64,000 nucleotides of DNA from Anodontia alba (Eukaryota > Mollusca > Bivalvia > Lucinida > Lucinidae). A program made the translations under genes and the position numbers. The notes under the pieces are model-generated. The model ran no database searches and was not told the origin of the DNA. It worked only from the letters and a program-made list of their open reading frames with translations. This document shows, in pieces, positions 1 to 8,200 of the stretch (position 1 is the stretch's first letter; each line of letters starts with the position of its first letter). Location of the stretch: assembly GCA_964016985.1 (NCBI GenBank), contig OZ024826.1, positions 2,595,552 to 2,659,551 on the forward strand. The letters are read 5' to 3'.

Positions 1-64
1 TATAATATATTTTATGCAAGAATGTAAATTTATATCTTCTCCATTTGACGGACATAATTTCCAC

Positions 65-337
65 TCATTACGAAAACACGCCTATTCAAATATATTGAAA
101 ATTTCACCACCAAAAACTGAAAATTTTCAGATAAAAAACTCTTGATATTTTTCATATTTCTGCTCAAAACATAGATTGTGGGTACTCGTTAGAACCGCCT
201 TGCCGAGGCAGTTCTAACGAGTACCACAATCTATTTTTTGAGCAGAAATAAGAAAAATAATGTATACCCCTGTAAACCCCAGTTTTACTATATAAAAGAG
301 GGGTTTATGAGGGTCAAAATTGTATAGTTTTCTTGAT
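65..337. mobile_element. Foldback MITE, family A (copy 1)
   Basis: Family A is a non-coding element of about 280 bp. One end reads CATTACGAAAACACGCCTAT and the other GGGGTCAAAATTATAT plus GTTTTCGT. The centre is a long hairpin whose arms contain ATAGATTGTGGGTACTCGTT and its complement. Here the arms lie at about 158-250. No open frame is conserved between copies, so it must have been moved by another element's transposase. Seen directly; the superfamily is unknown. Confidence 0.7.
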
Positions 338-417
338 GGATCATTACGAAAACAATAGAAATACTCTATAAAAGGAAAGAATTCGCTCCATAGGAGCAAT
401 TGCTTCTTTTAGAGTAG

Positions 418-418
<1 letters not shown>

Positions 419-457
<39 letters not shown>
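419..457. repeat. (CT)n microsatellite
   Basis: An uninterrupted CT dinucleotide run of about 38 bp. Confidence 0.95.
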
Positions 458-459
<2 letters not shown>

Positions 460-544
460 AAGAACATTTATACAAGAAACAAAGCGCCAACAGACGCCAT
501 GATAATAATCTCTGTTTCACACACAGACACACACACACCAGTAA

Positions 545-973
545 CACTTGAAAACATGCCTATTCAAATATATTGAAAATTTTACCATCAAAAAAATGAA
601 AATTGTCCGATAAAAAATTCTGATATTCTTCATATTTCTGCTCCAAACAATGATTGTGGGTACTCGGCGAGGCTGTTTGAATGCGTACCGCAATCTATGT
701 TTTTAAGCAGAAATTATAAAAATAATAATAAAAACTACATTGTATAAAAAATGAAAAAAAAAATCAGATAAAATTTCTGATATTCTTCATATTTCTGCTC
801 CAAACATAGATTGTGGGTACTCGTTCGAACTGCCTGGGCGAAGCGGATCTAACGCATACACATTCTATGTTTTTGAGCAGAAATTAGAAAAATAATGTAT
901 ACCCCTATAAACCTTAGTTTTACTATATAACAGTGGGGTTTAAGGGGGTCGAAATTATATACGCATGTTTTCG

Positions 974-976
<3 letters not shown>
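545..976. mobile_element. Two family A foldback MITEs, joined
   Basis: Two diverged family A copies lie head to tail: the first hairpin is at about 640-710 and the second at about 800-875. The junction near 735-775 repeats the left shoulder of the element. The right shoulder (GTATACCCCTATAAACC and following) occurs only once, after the second hairpin, so the first copy is truncated. Confidence 0.6.

Positions 977-1010
<34 letters not shown>
975..1010. repeat. (CA)n microsatellite
   Basis: About 17 CA units. The tract sits 25 bp upstream of a predicted splice acceptor (1033-1034), so length changes could affect splicing of the next exon. Confidence 0.95.
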
Positions 1011-1014
<4 letters not shown>

Positions 1015-1034
1015 TTTGTATTCTTTTTTTCCAG

Positions 1035-1238
1035 GTTGCAGAAGAAGTTACTGAAGCAAGCGTCTTTGATGTGCCTCCTAATCTGGAACTCATTTCTCCA
1101 GCCGATGAGACAGATGAGACTGATGACGAGAGTGGAGCAACCGTCTTTGATGTGCATCCTATCCTGGAACTCATTACCCCAGTCGATGAGAGAGATGAGA
1201 CTGGTGATGAGGCAAGGCCACCTTTGTTGGAATTTTGG
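1035..1238 (+). CDS. Coding exon of an unrecognised acidic protein (exon A)
   Basis: A phase 0/0 exon of 68 codons lies between a pyrimidine-rich acceptor (TTTTTTTCCAG) and the donor GTGAGT. It encodes an acidic, Pro/Asp/Glu-rich segment with an internal 27-residue duplication: units containing VFDVPP...LELISPADE and VFDVHP...LELITPVDE, 81 bp apart at DNA level. No catalytic motif is visible and the composition suggests disorder. It probably belongs with the exons at 1974 and 2721, and earlier exons would lie left of the window. I do not recognise the protein. The clean splice signals and shared phase with the next exon support a real exon; expression is unknown. Confidence 0.5.
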
Positions 1239-1354
1239 GTGAGTAGACAAACTGGCGCAATACCGCTAGGAAGAAGTAAATTTATTTTCCGACTTAAGTG
1301 TCTCAGAGTAGGCAGAAGGATAATAATTTGGAATAAATACATAAAAGCAACAGA

Positions 1355-1440
1355 TTTTTTTTCAGTGTAAGATCGAATTTTATTTCACTGATGAACGCCA
1401 CTCGCAAAAATAATATACGATCTTACACTGAAAAAAAAAA
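1355..1440. repeat. Short snap-back palindrome
   Basis: Arms TTTCAGTGTAAGATCG (left) and CGATCTTACACTGAAA (right) are perfect inverted copies around a spacer of about 42 bp, with T- and A-runs at the outer ends. It may be a small MITE or processed hairpin. No coding content. Confidence 0.7.
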
Positions 1441-1821
1441 ATCAAACATCCTCCATATTTTACCTTTTCAAGTGCATTATCAAATCTTGCATATGCAGAT
1501 ATATGGAAATATAGTTTAAATATTAGCATACTTTCATTTCAGGAATAAGGAGGATATTCTAGAAACGTTTCTATTCAAGATTTTTTTACACAACACAAGT
1601 GTTATGAGTATTTGTAAGATTAACCTCCACGAGGAAATTTTAATGAATACGGCACACTATCCTAAAATTATTCCAACCACGCTTCTATATTTGGGGTTAT
1701 GCCTTAGAAATATAGAAATAGGAAAGGATGGATGAGAAACAACTCGCAAACGAAATAATTTTCACTGGCAATCATGAAAGCACAAAAACAGTGAAAATTT
1801 AACATAGAGGGATATCCACAT
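1441..1821. other. No recognisable feature (putative intron)
   Basis: AT-rich sequence between exon A and a MITE. I see no gene, RNA or clear repeat in it. Confidence 0.4.
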
Positions 1822-1945
1822 ATTATTATTATTTCTGCACGAAAACATATGTTGTGGCCTCGGCGCTTCTGATGAGTACCCACATCATATGTTTTCGTGC
1901 AGAAATAAGAAAAAATATCAGTACTTTTTGGATGAAAACGCGCCT
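1822..1945. mobile_element. Foldback MITE, family B
   Basis: Family B has a hairpin with arms containing AACATATGTTGTGGGTACTC and its complement, flanked by TTATTTCTCCAYG and the inverse followed by ATAAGAAAAATA. Here the arms lie at about 1835-1903 with the CACGAAAACATATG variant. It ends about 28 bp before the acceptor of exon B. Confidence 0.65.
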
Positions 1946-1973
1946 TCTTTGGAGCAATGTTATTTATTTTCAG

Positions 1974-2153
1974 GGACGAGACTCGGAAATAGAACCAGTG
2001 GAGAGAGAAACAATCGGCAACATCCCCAGCTTCATCGCCGTGCCTGTTGCAGAATCTACTTCCAACTTGCCTCTGCACCAGACATCCCCTATCCAACAGA
2101 TTGAGCTGAATGAAAGTACTGACATCGATGTAGACCAGTCTATCGAGGACCTT
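1974..2153 (+). CDS. Coding exon of an unrecognised acidic protein (exon B)
   Basis: A phase 0/0 exon of 60 codons, acceptor TTATTTTCAG and donor GTAAGT. It encodes an acidic Ser/Thr/Pro/Gln segment ending in DIDVDQSIEDL. There is no domain I can name and no membrane segment. Phase and composition match the exon at 1035, so both probably belong to one transcript. A family B MITE sits just upstream in the intron. Seen: open frame and splice signals. Inferred: membership of one gene. Confidence 0.5.
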
Positions 2154-2384
2154 GTAAGTCAATCTATCTCTTCATCAACTGAAACACAAACTAACATTTT
2201 TTTTTATGAAAGGTGACTTTTGACCATCCTGTATCCCGTTGTCCGTCGTCCGCCCGTGCGTCAACATTTCCATCAAAACCTTTTTATTACTACTTGCTCA
2301 GCTTTGAAAAGGGAATAAATAGAAGATACTTACCCTTTTGATGTGAATACCAGAAATACATTCATCAAATGCTCTGAAATATTA

Positions 2385-2419
2385 GTAATTTCACGAGTGC
2401 GAGGCACGAGTGAAATTAC
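2385..2419. repeat. Short inverted repeat
   Basis: GTAATTTCAC and its complement GTGAAATTAC flank a 15-bp centre that itself contains paired CGAG/GCACGAG-like bases. The rest of 2154-2720 shows no gene. Confidence 0.5.
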
Positions 2420-2720
2420 GTTTTATTAGAAGAGATGAAATTATTTATGGTATTTAGTTTAAAAGTGATATTTTCCTTTTGCATCTGCTCAGGTAACGGT
2501 GAAGACTACCGGTTTATTCCGAAACGTAATAAGAAAAATATCTATAACAATAAATAAAGAAAAAAACATAAAGATAAAATACGATAACATGCATTTTTTG
2601 GTACATGTAGTTGTATGTTTATAATGATCCTATTATAGCCTTTACAATGCAACGGTGTTATTTGTTTGTTTTGGTGCGATCTTGAGTACACAGTGTTTTC
2701 AGAAATGCAATCTATTTCAG

Positions 2721-2851
2721 GCATTGGAAACTTCAGCTTCAGCAGAGACAGCTTGACAGAATGAAACAATCGTGGTACAACCGGCTGTTGATACATCTTC
2801 CTTTGATATTGGGGACATTACATACGCCCGTCCTAGACAGCTTGCAGAAGA
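2721..2851 (+). pseudogene. Putative exon C of the acidic protein, with in-frame TGA
   Basis: Acceptor TCTATTTCAG and donor GTAAGT bound a 131-nt segment. Read in the phase expected from exon B, it encodes ALETSASAETA, a TGA stop at 2754-2756, then QNETIVVQPAVD and a further acidic stretch to the donor. The open frame after the stop keeps the composition of exons A and B. Either the stop is a recent nonsense change, the protein truly ends here, or the exon boundary is wrong. A downstream exon in matching phase was not found with certainty. Confidence 0.35.
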
Positions 2852-3039
2852 GTAAGTGTAACATATTTATATTTTATGCGTTTCAACGAATTACTGTGAG
2901 TTTCCTGTGAAATTGCAATCAATAATCCCATTAAAATTTATTTTATTTCACTGTAAAAAAGGAATTTTCTTGAGTCTAAAATTTCGCAAAAGGCTCTGAT
3001 ATTATGTGAAGTGCTTAACGTTCCGCACTCGAACCGCTG

Positions 3040-3290
3040 ACGTCACCTACTGCGCTAACGTATATCTGCATGCGGCGTCAGGTGGATTATCATCTACTTG
3101 GGCAATTTCTCAGTGTGCGTATTTTGTTTTGTGTCGATTGAAAATGTACTTGTCCTGATTGTCACTTACTGCGCAGAGTTAGCTCTGCATGCGACGTCAG
3201 GCGGATTATCATCTACTTAGGCATTTTTAATGCGTATCCTATTTTATATAGATTTAAAATGTACTTGGTCTGATTGTCCAACATTATGCG
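3040..3290. repeat. Tandem duplication of about 130 bp
   Basis: Two diverged copies share CTGCATGCGRCGTCAGGYGG, GATTATCATCTACTT and a following AAAATGTACTTG. The first begins near 3040 and the second near 3165. No coding content. Confidence 0.65.
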
Positions 3291-3482
3291 CATGAAGACA
3301 CTGAACCAGATCAAATTGCGAAATGGCTAGAACAACAACAAAAAATAACTTGCACTTTTAACCTATTTATGTCGTTTGGACTCTTCTGTCTCTACATTTT
3401 GGACTGGTCGATAGCCATGTTTTACGGAAATCTGGGTATTTAGTGTAAAATAATTGTAGATCCTGATCAGAAACACAATTTG

Positions 3483-3576
3483 GGCCGAGTTGTCTTCTGA
3501 AATTGGGACGACTTGGGCCGAGTTGTCTTGGGCCGACTTTTTTTTGGGCCGAGTTGTCCTGGGCCGACTTGTCCTG
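3483..3576. repeat. Short tandem repeat, GGGCCGAGTTGTC
   Basis: Five to six imperfect units of GGGCCGAGTTGTCTT or GGGCCGACTTGTCC, with a T-run inside. Any open frame through it is a by-product of the repeat. Confidence 0.8.
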
Positions 3577-3854
3577 AACCCAAGTTTATACAGTTACCCT
3601 TCAAGCAATAAAAGATTTTTACTTAAAACTTCTTCAGCAATGCCTTCTTCGCGTAAGTCTTTCAACTTTCACTTCCAAACGAGGCAAAAATATCTACTTG
3701 CTTTCCATCGATTAAGGTCAACACCCTTCATTTCTTGCCAACTGATTTTATAATCAATTCAGTAAAAAAAAATCCTGCAATTGACTTCAACAATTTTAAT
3801 TTCGAATCGTATCTTAATGAGTGAGTTACAAATCTCCAAAATACGAGTGATCCG

Positions 3855-3997
3855 CTATTGGTTATGATCCACTAATGGTGAGTTGACTGTACTAGTCACA
3901 TCACCCTCTGCACCTTCAGCGGAGGAAATAATCGAACCTGGAAGTGAGGAAAACTGAAACTCGAGTTCCAGTACTGGACTTGGAGATTCAATAATGT
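3855..3997 (-). other. Possible terminal exon on the minus strand
   Basis: Reading minus, a TCCTGCAG acceptor precedes a 143-nt frame. It joins in phase to the ING exon at 4246 and runs 47 codons to TAG. The sequence (begins DIIESPSPVLELEF) is not ING-like, the polypyrimidine tract is poor, and the plus strand is also open here. It may be an alternative last exon, a chance frame, or a piece of the acidic gene in inverted orientation (note VLELE against NLELI and ILELI in exon A). Confidence 0.2.
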
Positions 3998-4245
3998 CTG
4001 CAGGACTAAGTTTTCAGGACTCCAGAGACACTGTGTTCCTGCTTGTCTGGGATACATTCCTCGACTTTGAAATGTGGCAACCAGAAATTGGCAGAATCCA
4101 ACCCAGTGATTCCTGATCTATCACACGATTTGGTAATCTCTTCTGAGGTTCAGACAAAAGTCAACAAAGCCAGTTTAGTTATAAACGTTACCGAGTGTCG
4201 AGGTAATTGTAAAAATATTCCAGATTTCGATATGTCTGTGTTTAC

Positions 4246-4390
4246 CTCTACACTTTATGTCCAGTTCTCGCAGCTGTGACACAACTCGCTGTAAATCGTC
4301 GGGAAGATTCTCCATCGTCTCCAAATAATTCTCCAGGTATGTCGCCGAGCAGAGAGCTTCAACCGCTGCTTGATTCAAAATCGACGACAT
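4246..4390 (-). CDS. First coding exon of an ING-family (inhibitor of growth) protein, N-terminal part
   Basis: The minus-strand frame from ATG at 4390 runs 48 codons to an AG|GTAAAC donor, ending in phase 1. Residues 18-44 (YLENYLETMENLPDDLQRVV and following SQLRELDIK) match the start of the ING N-terminal helical domain, whose family pattern is Y-x-E-D-Y-L-x-x-x-E-x-L-P-x-D-L-Q-R. ING proteins bind H3K4me3 through a C-terminal PHD finger and act in histone acetyltransferase or deacetylase complexes. No PHD exon is seen in the window, so the gene is partial, or this copy is truncated. An upstream in-frame ATG at 4438 would add 16 residues. ING1/ING2 type is more likely than ING3. Confidence 0.6.
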
Positions 4391-5159
4391 CTTCAATACC
4401 TTGAGTGAAACGTTAAAAATCGGGCAAGCTTTCCGCATAAACGGAAAGCGTCGTAAACAAACACATTACACAGAGGTGTTTTCCCTCGTCCTGGAATCAA
4501 AATGAGCCTCGTTTCCGTATGTGTAAACAACAATTTACACGGCATATGAGTGACACAATTAGCTGGTGCCCGTCTTTACTTAATTGGATTTCAACAAGTT
4601 TTAGCTTTTTTAAAAAAGCTTGCCATCTTTTCAGCTCTTTTTACAATAGAGTGATTTTTTTGGCTTGGAGCACTTTTAGCTGTCAAGATCCAGCACACCC
4701 CATCAACATAGAAAAATGGTATCTGATCTTCACTGTTTTTGTTAGAGGGATATGAGACTTGTAGTTGTCATTCAAGAGCTTTAGAAAATGATTTAAAGTC
4801 CATATTGTCTTATCAAGAGTCAATCTTTCCATTGCAATTAGTGCTAAATGGGAAAATAAATAAAAAATGAACACTACCAAGTAAACGAAACTTTTATTTT
4901 ATAAATACACTATCAAACAAACAATAAATAAATAAATAAAATACCAAAGTAACAAACTTGCTAAAATAACAAAATAACTACGGTTTAATTGGTTTAATAA
5001 AAAAACTCTTAACAATCATACCTCGAATCATACTTCAAACTATTCAAGGATGTGGTAAAAATAAAAAAATATCAACTGCAACACTTAAACATATACTACT
5101 AAAGTTTGTTTAGAACAACTACCATATAAAAACCGTTAATTAAGGACGATTACTGTTTA
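4391..5159. other. Likely ING upstream region, then AT-rich low-complexity DNA
   Basis: About 100 bp upstream of the ING start is less AT-rich and could hold its promoter, but no certain element is seen. From 4880 to 5000 there are repeated AAATA runs. No gene recognised. Confidence 0.35.
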
Positions 5160-6450
5160 GAACGTTGTTGTATGCTTGTCATAAATTGCAGCAAGGTGAT
5201 ATTTTATCGTGTGCTAATATCTCCCTTCTACAAGCCACACGCTCTTGTGTGCTAATCATAAAATACAGCAAGATAATCTTTTATCGAGAGCTAATATTTC
5301 CCTGCTGCAAGCTGGAGTTGTTGTGTGCTACTTTTATCGTGTGCTAATATTTCCCTGCTGTAATTCATACGTTGATTTATACTAATCATATACTGCAGCA
5401 AGGTAATCTTTTCTCATGTGAAAACATTTCCTTGCTTATAGTCATACGTTGTGGTATGCTGATAATAAACTGCAGTAAGGTAATTTTTCATCGCGTGTTG
5501 ATATTTCCCTGCTGCAGTCCATACGTTGTTATATGCTAATCATATGCTGCAACAAGGTAATCTTTTAAGCTGGGCTAATATTTCCCTGTAGAAGCTGAAC
5601 ATTGTTGTACGCTAATCATGTACTACAGTAAGGTAATATTTTCTCGTACGCTAGTATTTCACTGCTGCAAGCCATATGTTGTTGTATGATAACCATGTAC
5701 TGCAGCAAGTTAATGTTTTATCATGTGATAACATTTCACTGCTGCAAGCCTAATATTGTTGTATTCTTATCACATACTGCATTAAGGTGATCTTTTATCG
5801 TGTGCTAAGACTTCCCTGCTGCAAGCCATACTTTGTTGTATGTTAATCATACACTGCATCAATGTAATACTTTATCGTGTGCCGATATTTTCCTGCTGAC
5901 AGACATACATTGTTGATTGGTAATCATGTACTGCAGCAAGGTAATCTTTTATCGTGTGCTTATAGTTCCCTACTGCAAGTCATACGTTGGCGTGTGCTAG
6001 GCTTAAACTGCAGTAAGGCAATCTTTTAATGTGCGATAATAATTCCCTGCTGATAGCCATACGTTGTTGATTGGTAATCATGTACTGCAGCAAAGTTACC
6101 TTTTATCGCGTGCTTATATTTCCCTGCTGCAAGCTATACGTTGTTGTGTGCTACTCATAAACTGCAATAAGGTAATCTTTTATCGTGCGATATTTCCCTG
6201 CTGCAAGCCATACTTTGTTGTTGTCGTGTTATAATAAACAGCAGTAAGGTAATCTTGTATTGTGCGATAGTATTTGCCTGTTGCAAGCCATTCGTTGCTG
6301 TGTGCTACTCATAAGCTGCAGCAAGGTAACCTTTTATTATTTGTTAATATTTCCTGTTTGCAAATCATACGTAGTTGACCTCTAATCATAAACTGCAACA
6401 ATGTAATCTTTTATCGTGCGCTAATATTTCCCTGCTGCAAGCCATATGCA
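5160..6450. repeat. Diverged satellite, unit about 77 bp, about 16 copies
   Basis: Each unit contains TTTTATCGTGTGCTAATATT, TCCCTGCTGCAAGCCATACG, TTGTTGTRTGCTAATCATA and ACTGCAGCAAGGTAATC. Starts recur near 5203, 5278, 5407, 5486, 5562, 5637, 5717, 5792, 5870, 5947, 6023, 6100, 6178, 6252, 6330 and 6408. Units differ by many substitutions, so the array is old. CTGCTGCAAG and CTGCAGCAAG within a unit are near-complementary and could pair. One unit near 5330 is shortened. Confidence 0.85.
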
Positions 6451-7411
6451 GACGTCGCCTTACGAAGTCCATACACATCACCCACTCGTCCTATGCATCC
6501 ATAAACGAATCCTATCGGCAGTTAAAAAAGCTGGCCGAAAAGCTCATCTAAATAAGGCCCCGTTCTATGAATCCCTACCCTAATCCAGTGGGTTATTTAT
6601 AATATTTGGCCCAAACGATCAAAGTAAATAAGTGAACTCAGACACTGATGCATTCAGATCCACACCAAGCCCCCAATACCAAAGGGGAAAACAGACAAAT
6701 ACAATTAAAGCAGCAACAAAATTACAAATGTCAAGCAGAGCTGGCAACCCTTTCCCAAAAAGGTGGCAACCCTGTTACCAAAAAAGGTAAGAGAACTAAC
6801 CAAAACTCAATTGATATATGTTACGAGCCAGGAATAACGAGAAAGCAATGAAAGTGAAACCAGCAACAAGCTTTAAAATTAATAACAATATTTATTGATA
6901 ACAAAAAAAAAAAATAAAATAAAATAAAAATAAAATCAAATCAAATAAAATAAAAAATAAAATAAAATAAAAATAAAAATAAAAAAAAATCAGACAATGT
7001 GTAAAACAGAAAAACACAAGTAAACAGCATCTATCAAGTTTTATGTCACAAAGTCCCTCAGAAATAATCCACAAGAATTTCTAAAACAAATCCTTTAAAT
7101 AACAATTTCTGATCCCACAATTTGAAGTCCCTGAATTTAGAGTTTCTAATTTTAGACAAGAATATTCTAAATGTTCTTAACATACCAAAAATAGCTCAGT
7201 TCAGATCTTAACATACCAAAAATAGCTCAGTCCAGAATATTCCTTCTGGAAAGTTCTAAAAACAACATAAACAACTTGTTATTGTAAACATGACTTTCCA
7301 GAAAGTTCTATAGAAACTTGCAGCAAACAAGAAATGATGATATTTAAAATAATCAAACATCTTATATATAACATATATCTTAAAATTACATAATTGTTAA
7401 AAAAAAAAAAA
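6451..7411. other. No gene; A-rich low-complexity tract
   Basis: 6451-6890 has no feature I recognise. 6900-7000 is an A-rich AAAAT/AAATA tract. At about 7165-7235 a 33-bp piece with AACATACCAAAAATAGCTCA is duplicated. The Naiad cluster starts at the A-run near 7400. Confidence 0.4.
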
Positions 7412-7580
7412 AAGTAATAGAAAAGTCCAGGGAGTGCCACAATCACAATTCGCAGCCCTTCCCAGACACTAAGAGGAAGAGGAAACCGACAAATCCAAAC
7501 ATGCACAAATCGAACAAACGTACGAAAAGTACTCTCTCTTCCCCAAGCGACGGAGGTAATCGCAATGCAAAAAGACTGAA
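7412..7580 (-). mobile_element. Naiad 3'-terminal fragment
   Basis: This is a partial repeat of the last 170 bp of the larger element that begins at 7586, in the same orientation. Minus-strand reading ends in GGCACTCCCTGGACTTTTCT followed by a T-run, the shared 3' terminus of all Naiad pieces here. Placed directly against the next copy, it looks like a pseudo-LTR or tandem partial unit. Confidence 0.65.
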
Positions 7581-7615
7581 AAAAAAGTAAGAGAAAAGTC
7601 CAGGGAGTGCCACAA

Positions 7616-8002
7616 TCACAAACCGCAGCCCTTCCCAGACCCCAAGAGGAAGAGGAAACCGACAAATCTAAACAAGCCCAAACCGAACAAACGTACGAAA
7701 AGCACTAAGATTAACTCTCTCTTCCCCAAGCGAGGTAATCGCAATACTAAAAGGACTGAAAAACACAAGAACAAAATGACACACGGAAAGACATACAACA
7801 AATCGCCTCGTAGAATAAACCACAAAGCAACAAGGAGTAAGACCAACACCGGGACCACCGCCTTAGAACGGTCGGTAGGGCAAACCACCGGGGGGTTTAA
7901 AGCACTTTTACAGCTATCTAACTTCACCCTGGGTCCCGATGCTACTCTTAATACATTAATACATAAAAATTCGGTTCGCATAAAGGCTCCCAACTCAGTC
8001 AA
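7616..8002 (-). other. Hydrophobic open frame in the Naiad 3' region
   Basis: An ATG-started 128-codon frame lies downstream of the retroelement stop. The first 45 residues are mixed. The rest has two or three very hydrophobic stretches ([47 protein letters not shown]) that could span membranes. Similar frames remain open in other copies, for example at 18206 and 50528. It could equally be U-rich 3' UTR read by chance, since T-rich DNA yields Leu/Phe/Val. No known domain. Confidence 0.25.
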
Positions 8003-8117
8003 TGCATCAAAGCGAAAACATAAAAATCAAATTAATCACTATAATAAACAAAGACGAGTACTCATGGCTAATTCTATTGTATGCCAGAGTAAATGAAAAC
8101 CAATAGTTGAACCACGG

Positions 8118-8200
8118 CGGGCCAAGCCAAAGACATATCGTCAAGCCCCAACCCACTGGTTAAAGTTCTACGAAGAGGTCGTCATTGAGTCTGAGGCGCG
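8118..8200 (-). promoter_or_regulatory. SECIS-like hairpin (copy 1)
   Basis: In RNA sense the element has an outer stem (CGGGCC/GGCCCG in the intact copies; one arm is mutated to GCGCC here), a second stem AGAC/GUCU, an internal loop, AUGA on the 5' side and UGA on the 3' side, a G/C-rich stem, and an apical loop carrying AA about 12 nt after AUGA. These are the hallmarks of a eukaryotic SECIS. The stop codon of the RT frame lies in the apical loop. Identified by eye only. Confidence 0.5.

Noticed and set aside
923..1342. Minus-strand frames opposite exon A (139 and 133 residues)
   Set aside because: Antisense shadows; they translate the CA repeat as poly Cys-Val and lack splice or family support.
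2754..2756. Selenocysteine reading of the TGA in exon C
   Set aside because: No SECIS-like structure and no homologue with Cys at the site could be recognised; a nonsense change or true stop is simpler.
5160..6450. CRISPR-like array
   Set aside because: Units are continuous, diverged 77-bp satellite repeats with no constant repeat plus variable spacer structure, in a eukaryotic genome.
7776..8096. Plus-strand basic frame ([20 protein letters not shown]) antisense to the Naiad 3' region
   Set aside because: Antisense to the element, shifted or broken in other copies, and without a known domain.
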